Assembly: GCA_009928985.1 (NCBI GenBank)
Contig: SABL01000009.1
Coordinates: forward strand, 1-43,838
DNA from: Clostridia bacterium
Lineage (GTDB): Bacteria; Bacillota; Clostridia; Saccharofermentanales; UBA5734
Reading direction: 5' to 3'
Length of the DNA: 43,838 nucleotides
Part shown: piece after piece, positions 6,692-14,767 of the stretch
Position numbering within the stretch: the stretch's first letter is position 1
Layout: every line of letters starts with the position of its first letter
Program-made: the position numbers and the translations under genes
The notes under the pieces: model-generated
What the model saw: the letters and a program-made list of their open reading frames with translations, nothing else
Database searches by the model: none
What the model was told of the DNA's origin: nothing

Positions 6692-8265
6692 GATCGTCTG
6701 CTCCTTTGCCAGATGACGAGTGGCACCCCAATCAGGGCAATCGTCACGATCAGCAAAAACGACAAGCCCAGGACGCGATCGGTGGCCCCATAATGGAGAT
6801 AATTATACAGGCGGATCGTCAGGGTGGAAAATCCGGGCGGGACTGTCAGGACAGTTGCACCCAGTTCGCCAAGCCCGAGCAGAAACAAAAGGATCGCGCC
6901 GGTAACAATCCCCGGTGCGAGGAGTGGGATCAGGATCTTGCGTGTTGTCTGAGCATCATCTGGTTCAAGCAGCCGGGCGGCCCAGATCAGCTCCCGGTCG
7001 AGCCGTTTGAGCCAGGCCAGAATCACCAGGACAACGAAGGGCAAAAAACGCCCCAGGATGGCCAGGACAGGCAGCAGCAAACTGTTATAGATCCAGTTGC
7101 TCCAGGGCTGATTGAACAGGTGGATCAGGGCAATGCCAGTCAGCGTGCCTGGTATGGCCACCGGACCTAAAAGCAGGAAGAGCCCCCTGCGGCTGACACC
7201 TCCGGCATGGATCCAGCGTGCCATCCACAACGCCAGAGGGCTGCCGATCACAACGGCCAGGGCACTGAGACACAAGCTGGTCAGGTAATCTGTGACAGAC
7301 TGGCCTAGCGTCAGGCTCAGCTCCAGCCACATCTCCTGGCTGAGAAAAATCACACTCAAGGGCACAGCTGCCGCCAGCACAGCCATGGCAGGGCCCAGGC
7401 CTGCCAAGACAGTGAGGAAGCGGGGAAAGCGGAAATTCAGACCGGAGAAATCCTGCAGGCGGCCAGAAAGAAAAACTTGAGGCACAAGCCCCAGGATGAC
7501 CGAGAGCACAGCCGTCTGCAGGAGCACCAGAGGCAAGCTTTTCAGGATCGTGCGCGTCAGGCTGTAACTGCTGGAATACTCAACGAAAATTTCGATCGCA
7601 TAGGTATTGACAGAAAAGATCGAGGGGATGGCATAGTCATTCAAGGTCAGAATCCAGACGATCGCGCCAGCGGTTAGAAGCTGCGGGCGCAGCAGACCGG
7701 GCAAAATCGTCCCGACAAAACGGGCATCCGGACCTAATAGCCGGGCAGCCAGGAATTGTTCCCGATTCTGGACCAGAACACCACCAGCAATGATCAAAAG
7801 TCCTACTGGCAGCATCGCCATACTCTGGACCAGCCAGCTGACCAGCCAGCCGCGGCTGTTGATCCCCGAAAAGCCCATCTGCCGGAAGAGTCCCAGCCAT
7901 TTCAGCCAGCCCAGGGCATGGACACTGGAAGGAATGGTCAGGGACACCAGAAGCAGGAAGGTCAGGCGACGGACCTGGCGCAGGCCAGGGCCGCACACAT
8001 AAGCGGCCGTCAAAAATCCGATCAGGCAGACAGTCCCTGCCACACAACTGGCATAGACAAGTGTTTTGAAAAGCAGCCAGGCCTCGCGACCCCAGTCAAA
8101 CAGGCGCCCCCCCCTTGAAGTGAGATCTGGAATGCCAATAGCCGCCCGGACAAACAGCACGATGAGCGGCAGCCAAATCAGGAGGAGAAAGGGCCAGTGT
8201 CCGAATCGCTCCGGCCAGATGGCCCTGGACAGCTTCATTCTGCCAGTTTGCTTAAAGAGGTTCAC
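6688..8265 (-). CDS. ABC transporter permease, two fused BPD domains (iron(III)-type)
   Basis: 525 residues with about 12 predicted TM segments in two homologous halves, as in FbpB/SfuB iron permeases. Each half has an EAA-type loop for ATPase docking: AARLLGPDARFVGTILP near residue 175 and AARLLEPDDAQTTRKILIP near residue 435. The start is GTG at 8265, which overlaps the stop of the binding-protein gene by 4 bases (GTGA). No separate ribosome site is seen, so translation is probably coupled. It forms the membrane channel for the substrate delivered by the lipoprotein. Similar permeases also serve thiamine or aminoethylphosphonate uptake, so iron is the most likely but not the only choice. 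Confidence 0.9.
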   Translation of the reverse strand: MNLFKQTGRMKLSRAIWPERFGHWPFLLLIWLPLIVLFVRAAIGIPDLTSRGGRLFDWGREAWLLFKTLVYASCVAGTVCLIGFLTAAYVCGPGLRQVRRLTFLLLVSLTIPSSVHALGWLKWLGLFRQMGFSGINSRGWLVSWLVQSMAMLPVGLLIIAGGVLVQNREQFLAARLLGPDARFVGTILPGLLRPQLLTAGAIVWILTLNDYAIPSIFSVNTYAIEIFVEYSSSYSLTRTILKSLPLVLLQTAVLSVILGLVPQVFLSGRLQDFSGLNFRFPRFLTVLAGLGPAMAVLAAAVPLSVIFLSQEMWLELSLTLGQSVTDYLTSLCLSALAVVIGSPLALWMARWIHAGGVSRRGLFLLLGPVAIPGTLTGIALIHLFNQPWSNWIYNSLLLPVLAILGRFLPFVVLVILAWLKRLDRELIWAARLLEPDDAQTTRKILIPLLAPGIVTGAILLFLLGLGELGATVLTVPPGFSTLTIRLYNYLHYGATDRVLGLSFLLIVTIALIGVPLVIWQRSRRS

Positions 8266-9299
8266 CGGATGAAAATCTGCTTCAGGTCCGATTGTGACGG
8301 TTCCAGCTGCTGATAGATCTGGCTCAGGGGCACATCGATCGTCCGGACTTGGTTCCAGTCGACCCCTCCTGCGGCAGACAAGCCAACATCGCGCACGGGA
8401 GCCTGGATCCAGCCGATTTCCGCCAGGTATTTTTCAGTCTCGGGACTCAGGATGTAATCCAGGAAGGCTTGGGCATTTTCATTCGGCTTGTCTTTCTTGA
8501 CCAGGGCGACACTGTTGGGCACGATCAAGGTGCCCTTTTCACCAGGGCCCTGGTCCGGAACGACAATCGCGACTGGATCGCCTCGCTCGACAGCGCCCAG
8601 GGCATCGTCCGTATCGGTGATGCCAAACAGCAGCTGGCCGTCGACCACCAGGTCGCGGACCACGCCATTGCCATCGACGATGCGGATGCCCCGGTCCTGA
8701 AGCGCCTGGAAAAAGGCCTGGGCACCATCGGCACCCTCACAGGCATAGAGTGCAGCCGCATGGGTGGCCGTGGTGCCAAACAAGGGGTAAGCCATGCCGA
8801 TCTGGTCAGCTGGATACCGATCATCCAGGAAATCTTCGTACCTTGTCGGGTAATCGGCCGGCTGCAGCAGATTGGTATTGACCAGGATGACCCGGGCCCG
8901 GCCGCCAAAGGCTGTCCACAGGCCATCCGGGTCGCGGTATTTGGCCGGGATATCCGCTGCGACAGGCGATTGATGCGGCATCAGGATCCCTTTTTCCTTG
9001 AGCAGGATGGTCTGGGAAAACTCGCCATTCCAGAACACATCGGCCTGCGGATTGTTGGCCTCCTCGATCAATTTGTTGACCAGGCCAGTGGTTTTGCTGG
9101 CTTCCGTGTCGTAACCAGCGATGACCTTGATTCCCGTTTTCTGTTCAAAATCCTGGAAGACCAGCTCCGAAAAATTGCGGTCCACGGATGTGTAGATGGT
9201 AACCGTTTCTTCGCGTGGGGCACAGGCGGGCAACAGCACCAGGCTCATCAGGAGTGTCAGGGCCAGGAGCTGGATTCGTCCGGAAGGCTTCACGGTCAT
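8262..9299 (-). CDS. Extracellular solute-binding lipoprotein (iron(III)-type ABC transporter)
   Basis: 345 residues. The N-terminus is a lipoprotein signal with basic residues, hydrophobic core LLALTLLMSLVL and lipobox LPAC (Cys about residue 26). The mature part begins with EETVTIYTSVDRNFSELVFQ and continues with QADVFWNGEFSQTILLKEKG, the typical start of the AfuA/FbpA-like family 1 binding proteins. It captures the substrate outside the cell and hands it to the fused permease. The ATG at 9299 has GAGGTAAG upstream. In this family iron is often held by a pair of neighbouring tyrosines; I do not see an obvious YY pair, so the metal or substrate is uncertain. The transporter sits between toxin-locus genes (a 400-aa zinc-ribbon gene before it, a beta-propeller gene after it). 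Confidence 0.9.
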   Translation of the reverse strand: MTVKPSGRIQLLALTLLMSLVLLPACAPREETVTIYTSVDRNFSELVFQDFEQKTGIKVIAGYDTEASKTTGLVNKLIEEANNPQADVFWNGEFSQTILLKEKGILMPHQSPVAADIPAKYRDPDGLWTAFGGRARVILVNTNLLQPADYPTRYEDFLDDRYPADQIGMAYPLFGTTATHAAALYACEGADGAQAFFQALQDRGIRIVDGNGVVRDLVVDGQLLFGITDTDDALGAVERGDPVAIVVPDQGPGEKGTLIVPNSVALVKKDKPNENAQAFLDYILSPETEKYLAEIGWIQAPVRDVGLSAAGGVDWNQVRTIDVPLSQIYQQLEPSQSDLKQIFIR

Positions 9300-9357
9300 G
9301 TCTTACCTCACATTTATTTCTGAATTATGGTTTGAATCATATCAATAACAGGAGCCT

Positions 9358-10560
9358 TCAACCGACTTTGGTGCCGCACGCCTTGCAGAATCTGGCGTCC
9401 GGTTTGAGCGGGCTACCGCAATTGGCACAAAATCGGGTGCCAGGTTTGGCTGTAGCAGTCTCGGACGGAGCCGGAGCAGCAGATGCAGTTGGCTTTGCAG
9501 CTGCAGCCGTCTGTGCAGGCTCGGCTGGCGCTGCGGTAGCCAGCGGTACAACCGGCAAGGCCAGTGTCTGCTCCAAAAGCTGGTTGAGTTTGAACTGCAG
9601 CTGGTCGTATGTCATCGCCTGATGGTTGACCCGTGCAGCCTCTGCAGGGGCAGACGGTGCCTTGACCTGGACCCAGTGGTTGGCCAAGGCTGTTGGCGCC
9701 AGAAATAAGCGTTCGACAGCTGTGATACCGCCGGGTGCAGCCACCGTGATTTCCATGCCGGCGGCCACCAGCCAGGTCCGGTAGAATTCCACCCCCATGA
9801 TCTGGCCTGCTTCAGCAAATCCGAGGCGCTGTTCCTGGCTGCCCATAGCCTGGCTCATCACCAGGAAACTTTTTTCCATCAAGATCCTGGTTTTGTCCGC
9901 ACTGAGGTCAAGGCCAGCTGGGTCGAGACCGGGCGTCAGGATCAGGAAGGCTGGCAGCAACCAGCGAATGTCGCGGCTTTTGACTGAACGCTGCAGCGTG
10001 TCCGCGAAATCGCCAAGACTCAGGGTCGGCCTTTGGCCTGCCTGGTAATCGAGCATGCCCCTGAAGGAGGCAATCCGGAAAGCATCGATGGCATGCAGCA
10101 GGTAGACAAACTCACCCAGTTCAACCGTCGGAGGGATGTAATTGGCCACGGTCTGGTCGTTTTTTCCAGCATAGCTCGCCATGAACCAGGCAACAAAATC
10201 AGATGCATGGGCAAACACGCGAAGCAGGATACTCGACTGTTCTGCCCCAGCTACCAGAACCAGAGCCTGGCCTTGAGTCTGGCTGCGGGCCAGGGTGAAT
10301 TCCATCAGGTCAACACTGCCACCGCCGATGCGCCATTTGACAATCAGATCAGGACCAGCAGCAATGGCCAGGGCCTGGCGCAGGTCCTGCTGGTTGAGCT
10401 GGGTGGAAAGATCTGGTGACAGGCTGGCAGGTGCGGCCTGTCCACGGAGCAAAGTAACAAGCGGCGACAGCGCGTTTGTTTCGAGTCGCAGGTGGCCCAA
10501 GGCGGCTTTCACGTCAGACTGGGGTATCTGGAATGTAGATCCTGCGGTTTGGTCAGCCAT
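9358..10560 (-). CDS. Uncharacterised 400-aa protein with C-terminal zinc ribbon
   Basis: 400 residues. ATG at 10560 with GGAGG 6 bases before it; the in-frame TTG two codons upstream is less likely. Residues 1-300 are a soluble alpha/beta region with no family I can name (for instance LLHAIDAFRIASFRGMLDY and LSADKTRILMEKSFLVMSQ). An Ala/Pro-rich linker (about 330-370) follows, and the end is a double-CxxC ribbon, FCANCGSPLKPDARFCKACG. The gene begins 2 bases after the 282-residue gene, which in turn follows toxin A by 43 bases, so the three form one transcription unit. It may be an adaptor, chaperone or immunity-type partner of the toxin-like protein; this is inference from position only. 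Confidence 0.75.
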   Translation of the reverse strand: MADQTAGSTFQIPQSDVKAALGHLRLETNALSPLVTLLRGQAAPASLSPDLSTQLNQQDLRQALAIAAGPDLIVKWRIGGGSVDLMEFTLARSQTQGQALVLVAGAEQSSILLRVFAHASDFVAWFMASYAGKNDQTVANYIPPTVELGEFVYLLHAIDAFRIASFRGMLDYQAGQRPTLSLGDFADTLQRSVKSRDIRWLLPAFLILTPGLDPAGLDLSADKTRILMEKSFLVMSQAMGSQEQRLGFAEAGQIMGVEFYRTWLVAAGMEITVAAPGGITAVERLFLAPTALANHWVQVKAPSAPAEAARVNHQAMTYDQLQFKLNQLLEQTLALPVVPLATAAPAEPAQTAAAAKPTASAAPAPSETATAKPGTRFCANCGSPLKPDARFCKACGTKVG

Positions 10561-10562
10561 GT

Positions 10563-11411
10563 TCAACCTCCCTGTTTGTCAGCTGCAACGAGCTGGTTGA
10601 TGTCTTCTAGTGTGAATGGGTAGTCGGATTCACTGGATTGCTCGCCAGCCTGTAAAGTCCAGACGCGGCCATTGTGCACAAACTGGTTGTCCAGAGGACC
10701 CTCAAGGTCGAGATAGGGGCACGTTTCGAGGTCACTATGCAAGGTCAGCGATGCATCACCGGGTTTGATCCAGAGCAACTGGCCAGAACGGATCCAGGGT
10801 GCCAGGTCAAAGGACCTTGCGTCATCTGAAGGGCCTTCATTGATCCAGGGCAAACCGGACTCATCCGTGTAGCGGTACCAATTGCTGCCCCAGTCGCTGA
10901 GCCGGGGCTCTGTAAAGAGCATCGGGTCGGCAAAATAAGTCACGACATAGCCTGTATGCGACCCGACCGGCAGGGTCGAAAGAACCGCCTTGATTTGCTG
11001 GTAGGATAGCAAACGCGGACTGACGCAGGGCCGGCCTGGTCCAGGTTCGGCAATGAAAGGCGCAGTTTCGACTAATGGGGCTAGTTTTAATGCGCCACTG
11101 AAGGCGAAAAAAGTCGGCAGGAGATTCTCGATCGGTCGCTGGGGCGAATCACTATTCCACCACAGGCCATCCAAGCCTGTTGTGTCCAGGGAATGGCTGA
11201 AAACATCCCCAGAAAAAGGGCAGCGCGACAGTGGTACAATCGGCGTACTGGCGATGTACTCGCCCACGAGGCTGGCCATTTCCTGGCTGACCGCCCGATA
11301 GGGTTCAGAGTCCAGCCCTGCCTCCGCCTCAACCGCTTCAGCGTCCTGGAATAATTGGAAAATCCGGTCGAGCACTTGCCTGCGCAGAGCCACAGGATCG
11401 TTTGGTGTCAT
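10563..11411 (-). CDS. Uncharacterised 282-aa soluble protein next to toxin A
   Basis: 282 residues, no signal peptide or TM segment. ATG at 11411 with AGGAG 6 bases before it. Notable segments are VPLSRCPFSG (about 58-67), TGLDGLWWNSD (about 78-88), a proline/glycine-rich PGPGRPCVSPRLL and SHTGYVVTYFADP (about 150-165). These look like conserved motifs, but I cannot assign a family. The C-terminal part is acidic. It lies between toxin A and the 400-residue zinc-ribbon protein, with a 43-base gap upstream and a 2-base gap downstream. By position it is the first candidate for a cognate immunity or handling protein of toxin A. No homologous gene follows toxin B. Function unknown. Confidence 0.72.
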   Translation of the reverse strand: MTPNDPVALRRQVLDRIFQLFQDAEAVEAEAGLDSEPYRAVSQEMASLVGEYIASTPIVPLSRCPFSGDVFSHSLDTTGLDGLWWNSDSPQRPIENLLPTFFAFSGALKLAPLVETAPFIAEPGPGRPCVSPRLLSYQQIKAVLSTLPVGSHTGYVVTYFADPMLFTEPRLSDWGSNWYRYTDESGLPWINEGPSDDARSFDLAPWIRSGQLLWIKPGDASLTLHSDLETCPYLDLEGPLDNQFVHNGRVWTLQAGEQSSESDYPFTLEDINQLVAADKQGG

Positions 11412-11454
11412 AATCGTCTCCTTGCCTGATCTCGGTTGTTTCCATTTTCAAGGG

Positions 11455-14049
11455 TCAATTGGCAAAACTATGCGTTGGGTTATTGAGCGGATTGAAGGAT
11501 GTGACACCAGAACCATTGACCAGTTTCCCTTCAGTGTTGATGAAGGTCTGCTTGCCGTCATTGATCATGCCTTCAAAGGCCTTGGGATCAAAATGCGGAT
11601 CGCTGGGATTCCAGGAAGTCAGGTTGCCATGCTTGACGTTGGACGGCCCGATCGACTCCAGCTTTTTCCAGACTTGCTGTTTGATCTTTTCTGGCAAAGG
11701 CGAACCATCAAAACTGGTGATGTCATAAATGTCGACATCGCCGGTGAAAACCTTGCCAGTTTTCTTGTCATAGATGATGTTGTCGATGATCTCGACGTTT
11801 TTGTTACTTTTCAATTCATCGATGTATTTGGTGTATTCCTTGGCCCGTTTCTCAAAGCGCTCTTCGATTTGTTCGCGCACTTCTTTGCTGAGCTTGTTCA
11901 TGATGTTTTCCGGTGGTTTTTTAGGTTGGAAAATCCCGACTGCGCCTTCACGGCCCTGCGGACCGCCGATCAGCTCATCGATCTTGTTGAGCGTTTTGGC
12001 CTTGATCTCCATTGGCTTGGGCAAAGCTTTGCCGCTTTCGAGCAGATCCTTGGCCTTGCCAGTGACCGGCCGGGTATGGATCTGGACGCCCATGTCATCG
12101 GCGACATTCTGGATGGCCTTGGCTGACTTGTCCGTGATGCCGCCGAGTTTGACCGGCTTGGTTGAGGTCGTATAGCCAGCGCCCGGTTTAACCGGCAGTT
12201 TGCCTGGCACGCCTTTGACGATTTTTTTCGTGCCGGCTGCAGCCTTGGCTACGTCGTCGACCAAACTGCCACTTTTTTTGACACCGGTGCCAACAATACG
12301 ACCGATATCATCGACGAAACTGCCTGCTGCCTTGACCCCGGACTTGATCGCCGCCCCCGCCTGGCCGGCAGTCGCGATGGTCGTGCCCAGCTTGATCGTG
12401 CCCGTCAAAACACTGCCGATGCGGGTGATCAGTGGCTTGTTGGGATCCCAGGAATTCTGGAAATCCTTGACGCCGACGGCATCTTTGACGAACTCCCAGG
12501 CTTTCTCAGGGTCCGTCACAGTCGTATAAATGGCGGAAGCCACATTGGTCACGACGTTTTTCACCGTCTCTGCGCTGCCCTTGAGGGTGTCCAGGATCAG
12601 CTCCGGATTGTTGTAGATATCCTTGACCGCCTGGGCTGTTTCGGTGACGACGGTGACAACACCATCCTTGATGTCACCGGCAGTGCCCTTGATCGTATCC
12701 ACCAGGATCTGGGGATCGTTGTATACATCAACCGCTGCCTGCTTGACTTCGGAAGCAATTGTGACCACACCATCTTTGATGATCTTGGCGGTGTCAACCA
12801 GCTCATTTTTGATATTAACCACAGTATCCTTGATGATGTCAGGATTGAGCAGGTCGCGGCCGATCTGGACGACTTCCTTGCCGGTGTTGACGGCCGTTTC
12901 GGCGACGTATTTGGCGCCATCAACCACCTTGCCACCGACATATTTGGCACCATCGACCACCTTGCCACCGACGTATTTTCCGGCATCGACTGCTGCGCCA
13001 GCTGCGCTGGCAGCTGCGTTGTAGCCGGTGCTGAAGATGCTGCCAAGCATGCTGCCCATCGTTCCCAGGATGCCTGGCTGGACACCTGTTTTCACGACAT
13101 CGGCGGCACCCGGGCTGCGCGCGTAAGACGAAAGGGTGCCACCCCCTTCCTGCCAGCCGCCATCATCAGCAAAGACGCGGATATCCAGCTCAGAAAGGAG
13201 TGCATAAACGGTCGCCAGGCCAAGGATGAAGACGGCCGTCTGGGGTGTGATTTTCCGGCGAAACAGCAAGATCCCGACAATGACCAGCAGGGCACCGAGA
13301 ACCATGGGCAGGATAGGCTGCCGGGGCAAGTAAAACAGCAGGATCGAACCAACCATAAACCCGAGCATGGTCAGGGCGATCGAGCCGGTATGCGCCGGCT
13401 GGACCGGCCGGCCGCGCCGGAACAATCGCTGCAGGTCAGACCAGATGGCCCGGAACAGCAACATGGAAAAGTCGGCATTGCCCGCGGCATAGGCGAAAAA
13501 CAAGCCAATCGCGAAGGTGACATAGAGGTAGCGGTTCTGGATCAAAAGGCTCGTGAACAGCATCAGGCCGCTGGAGACGGCCAACACAGGCAACGAGAAG
13601 CGCCCCGTTTCACGCAAAGACTGGGCTGTCCAGCCCGGCACACTGAAGATCTCCTTGAAAAATTGCTTGACACCACGGCCGCGGATCCGGCCCCACAAGG
13701 TCGAGAGGACAAACATGAAGAGAAAGCTCAAGGCTGAAAAGGCGGCCTGGTTGTCGCCGATGTTCAGGAGTGGATACCAGGGGCTGTCCGCAGGCAGGGA
13801 CATGCCAAATCCTTCGTTTTTGATCGCCATGGCATAGAAATTGATGAAAAAGACGAATAAAAACGCGAACGCGCCTTGGATCAGCATGCCCTTGAGCATT
13901 TTGGGCACATTTTTGAAAGCACTGACGAGCATCAACCGGATGAGACCCATGGTGGTCTGGGTTGCATCCAATTCTGGCATGGAATCTGGCACGGATTGCC
14001 CCGGCTGCTGGTTCGCCTGTCGGGGTGTCTTTGCTGCTTTCGCACTCAT
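11455..14049 (-). CDS. Toxin A: 7-TM-anchored polymorphic-toxin-like protein with edema-factor/ExoY-like C-terminal domain
   Basis: 864 residues; ATG at 14049 with GGAGG. Residues about 47-290 hold seven hydrophobic segments. Basic residues lie before TM1 and between TM2-3, TM4-5 (SDLQRLFRRGR, 204-214) and TM6-7, so the N-terminus is predicted inside and the end of TM7 outside. ADDGGW (294-299) follows TM7. Residues about 353-385 are 11-residue repeats with VGGKVVDGAKY, then amphipathic helical repeats to about 530. A pretoxin-like WDPNKPLITRIG region follows. The last 220 residues resemble the anthrax edema factor/ExoY cyclase family: RP, a K-x4-K-x-K motif (KPMEIKAK), GP..G..GxxGIF, TGDVDIYD (about 768-775) and a final NNP. 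The equivalent of the edema factor metal-ligand histidine (His577) near the end seems absent. It shares N-terminal architecture with the protein at 21807-24461. Cyclase activity is inferred, not shown. Confidence 0.72.
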   Translation of the reverse strand: MSAKAAKTPRQANQQPGQSVPDSMPELDATQTTMGLIRLMLVSAFKNVPKMLKGMLIQGAFAFLFVFFINFYAMAIKNEGFGMSLPADSPWYPLLNIGDNQAAFSALSFLFMFVLSTLWGRIRGRGVKQFFKEIFSVPGWTAQSLRETGRFSLPVLAVSSGLMLFTSLLIQNRYLYVTFAIGLFFAYAAGNADFSMLLFRAIWSDLQRLFRRGRPVQPAHTGSIALTMLGFMVGSILLFYLPRQPILPMVLGALLVIVGILLFRRKITPQTAVFILGLATVYALLSELDIRVFADDGGWQEGGGTLSSYARSPGAADVVKTGVQPGILGTMGSMLGSIFSTGYNAAASAAGAAVDAGKYVGGKVVDGAKYVGGKVVDGAKYVAETAVNTGKEVVQIGRDLLNPDIIKDTVVNIKNELVDTAKIIKDGVVTIASEVKQAAVDVYNDPQILVDTIKGTAGDIKDGVVTVVTETAQAVKDIYNNPELILDTLKGSAETVKNVVTNVASAIYTTVTDPEKAWEFVKDAVGVKDFQNSWDPNKPLITRIGSVLTGTIKLGTTIATAGQAGAAIKSGVKAAGSFVDDIGRIVGTGVKKSGSLVDDVAKAAAGTKKIVKGVPGKLPVKPGAGYTTSTKPVKLGGITDKSAKAIQNVADDMGVQIHTRPVTGKAKDLLESGKALPKPMEIKAKTLNKIDELIGGPQGREGAVGIFQPKKPPENIMNKLSKEVREQIEERFEKRAKEYTKYIDELKSNKNVEIIDNIIYDKKTGKVFTGDVDIYDITSFDGSPLPEKIKQQVWKKLESIGPSNVKHGNLTSWNPSDPHFDPKAFEGMINDGKQTFINTEGKLVNGSGVTSFNPLNNPTHSFAN
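12898..12990 (-). repeat. Tandem 33-base repeats inside toxin A
   Basis: About two and a half near-identical 33-base units encode VGGKVVDGAKY-type 11-residue repeats (residues about 353-385 of toxin A). Differences between units are mostly silent or conservative (for example cgacgtattt against cgacatattt). Such repeats can change number by slippage and would alter the spacer between the membrane module and the C-terminal domain. Confidence 0.75.
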
Positions 14050-14094
14050 GATCTGGCCTCCATAATTTGATTGGCTGGATCGATCAATGCTTGT

Positions 14095-14124
14095 ATTTTA
14101 ATCACTCTAACCGGCAACAATCAA
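14095..14124 (-). promoter_or_regulatory. Candidate promoter of the toxin A operon
   Basis: On the minus strand TTGATT (14119-14124), an 18-base spacer and TAAAAT (14095-14100). The start codon at 14049 is about 45 bases downstream, with its own GGAGG site. It fits a vegetative SigA-type promoter with four and five of six consensus bases. Confidence 0.5.
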
Positions 14125-14178
14125 CTGTTTTGGCTAATAGATCTGAGGTAAACCAAAAATCCTGAAGCTCGTAACAAA

Positions 14179-14250
14179 ATCCCTATGCAAACTGGCCTTA
14201 TCAAAGTGAATGAAATGGACCATTTCGATCAGGCCAGTTTGCATAGGGAT
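14179..14250. repeat. 20-bp perfect inverted repeat, intergenic element copy 1
   Basis: The arms 14179-14198 and 14231-14250 are exact inverted copies (ATCCCTATGCAAACTGGCCT) around a 32-base centre that holds a second small palindrome, GAAATGG-A-CCATTTC type. It lies between the divergent starts of toxin A and the 147-residue gene. Degenerate single-arm copies occur at about 26405-26424 and 27645-27672. It could be a mobile mini-element footprint (MITE-like), an operator or an RNA hairpin; no T-run follows on either strand. Confidence 0.7.
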
Positions 14251-14262
14251 TCCAATAGGCAT

Positions 14263-14284
14263 CGGTCCAGGACCGGCGTATACT
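14263..14284 (+). promoter_or_regulatory. Possible operator and -10 for the 147-aa gene
   Basis: CGGTCC-A-GGACCG (14263-14275) is a short perfect palindrome immediately before TATACT (14279-14284), about 40 bases upstream of the ATG at 14324. No convincing -35 is seen. A repressor site overlapping a promoter would look like this, but evidence is weak. Confidence 0.25.
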
Positions 14285-14323
14285 GGAAAAAACGTCTACC
14301 TCGATTTTCAGGAGGATGGTGCA

Positions 14324-14767
14324 ATGGCAGGTCGCGATGAATTACTGACCCAGATCGAACAAGAGCTCAGAACTTTGAATCTGCCTGTAAGCCGGGGTGG
14401 CTACAGTGATCTCGACATCGCGGCAGAGTTCCTCAATACCAGCTGGCTTGGTGGCAAGAAAAAAATTGTCTTTGAAGGTCTGGTCCGGGCTGACTCGGCA
14501 GAGCAGACGGTCTATTACTACAGCATGACCCAAGAAACAGGCTCGGGGATTTCCTTTGGCAGCTCAAACAGTGAGTCATTCCAGTCAGGCACCACCCTCT
14601 ATCGCAAGGTCAAGCTGGTCCAGTATGGACTCGACGGCAAAGCCTATGAGATCAAGCTCGATCTGGGCGCAATCCCCAAACAAGTCAAAGCTGTCGCAAC
14701 AGCCCACGGCTGGCGATTCAAAACGGCCATCCTGCGCGGCAAAATGGCTACTGGTGCATCCAGCTGA
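14324..14767 (+). CDS. Uncharacterised 147-aa protein
   Basis: 147 residues starting MAGRDELLTQIEQELRTLNL. The frame is open further upstream (from 14210), but AGGAGG at 14310-14315 lies 8 bases before the ATG at 14324, and the upstream stretch runs into the inverted repeat, so this start is chosen. The protein is soluble, with an N-terminal helix, a WLGGKKKIVFEG strand pair, YYYSMTQETGSGISFGSS and a Ser-rich turn, then VKLVQYGLDGKAYEIKLDLG. I do not recognise a family. It is divergent from toxin A, which suggests possible co-regulation. Its last 20 bases overlap the end of the large c-di-GMP gene on the opposite strand. Function unknown. Confidence 0.7.
   Translation: MAGRDELLTQIEQELRTLNLPVSRGGYSDLDIAAEFLNTSWLGGKKKIVFEGLVRADSAEQTVYYYSMTQETGSGISFGSSNSESFQSGTTLYRKVKLVQYGLDGKAYEIKLDLGAIPKQVKAVATAHGWRFKTAILRGKMATGASS

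Noticed and set aside
9300-9357. An iron-regulator (Fur-type) box before the binding lipoprotein
   Set aside because: An AT-rich stretch with TGATATGATTCAAACCATAA is present, but it does not match the Fur palindrome well enough to call.
12898-12990. The 33-base repeats as a CRISPR-like array
   Set aside because: Units are contiguous, in frame and without spacers; they encode a peptide repeat.
14210-14323. An upstream extension of the 147-residue gene
   Set aside because: It would translate through the inverted repeat and promoter region, whereas AGGAGG marks ATG 14324.
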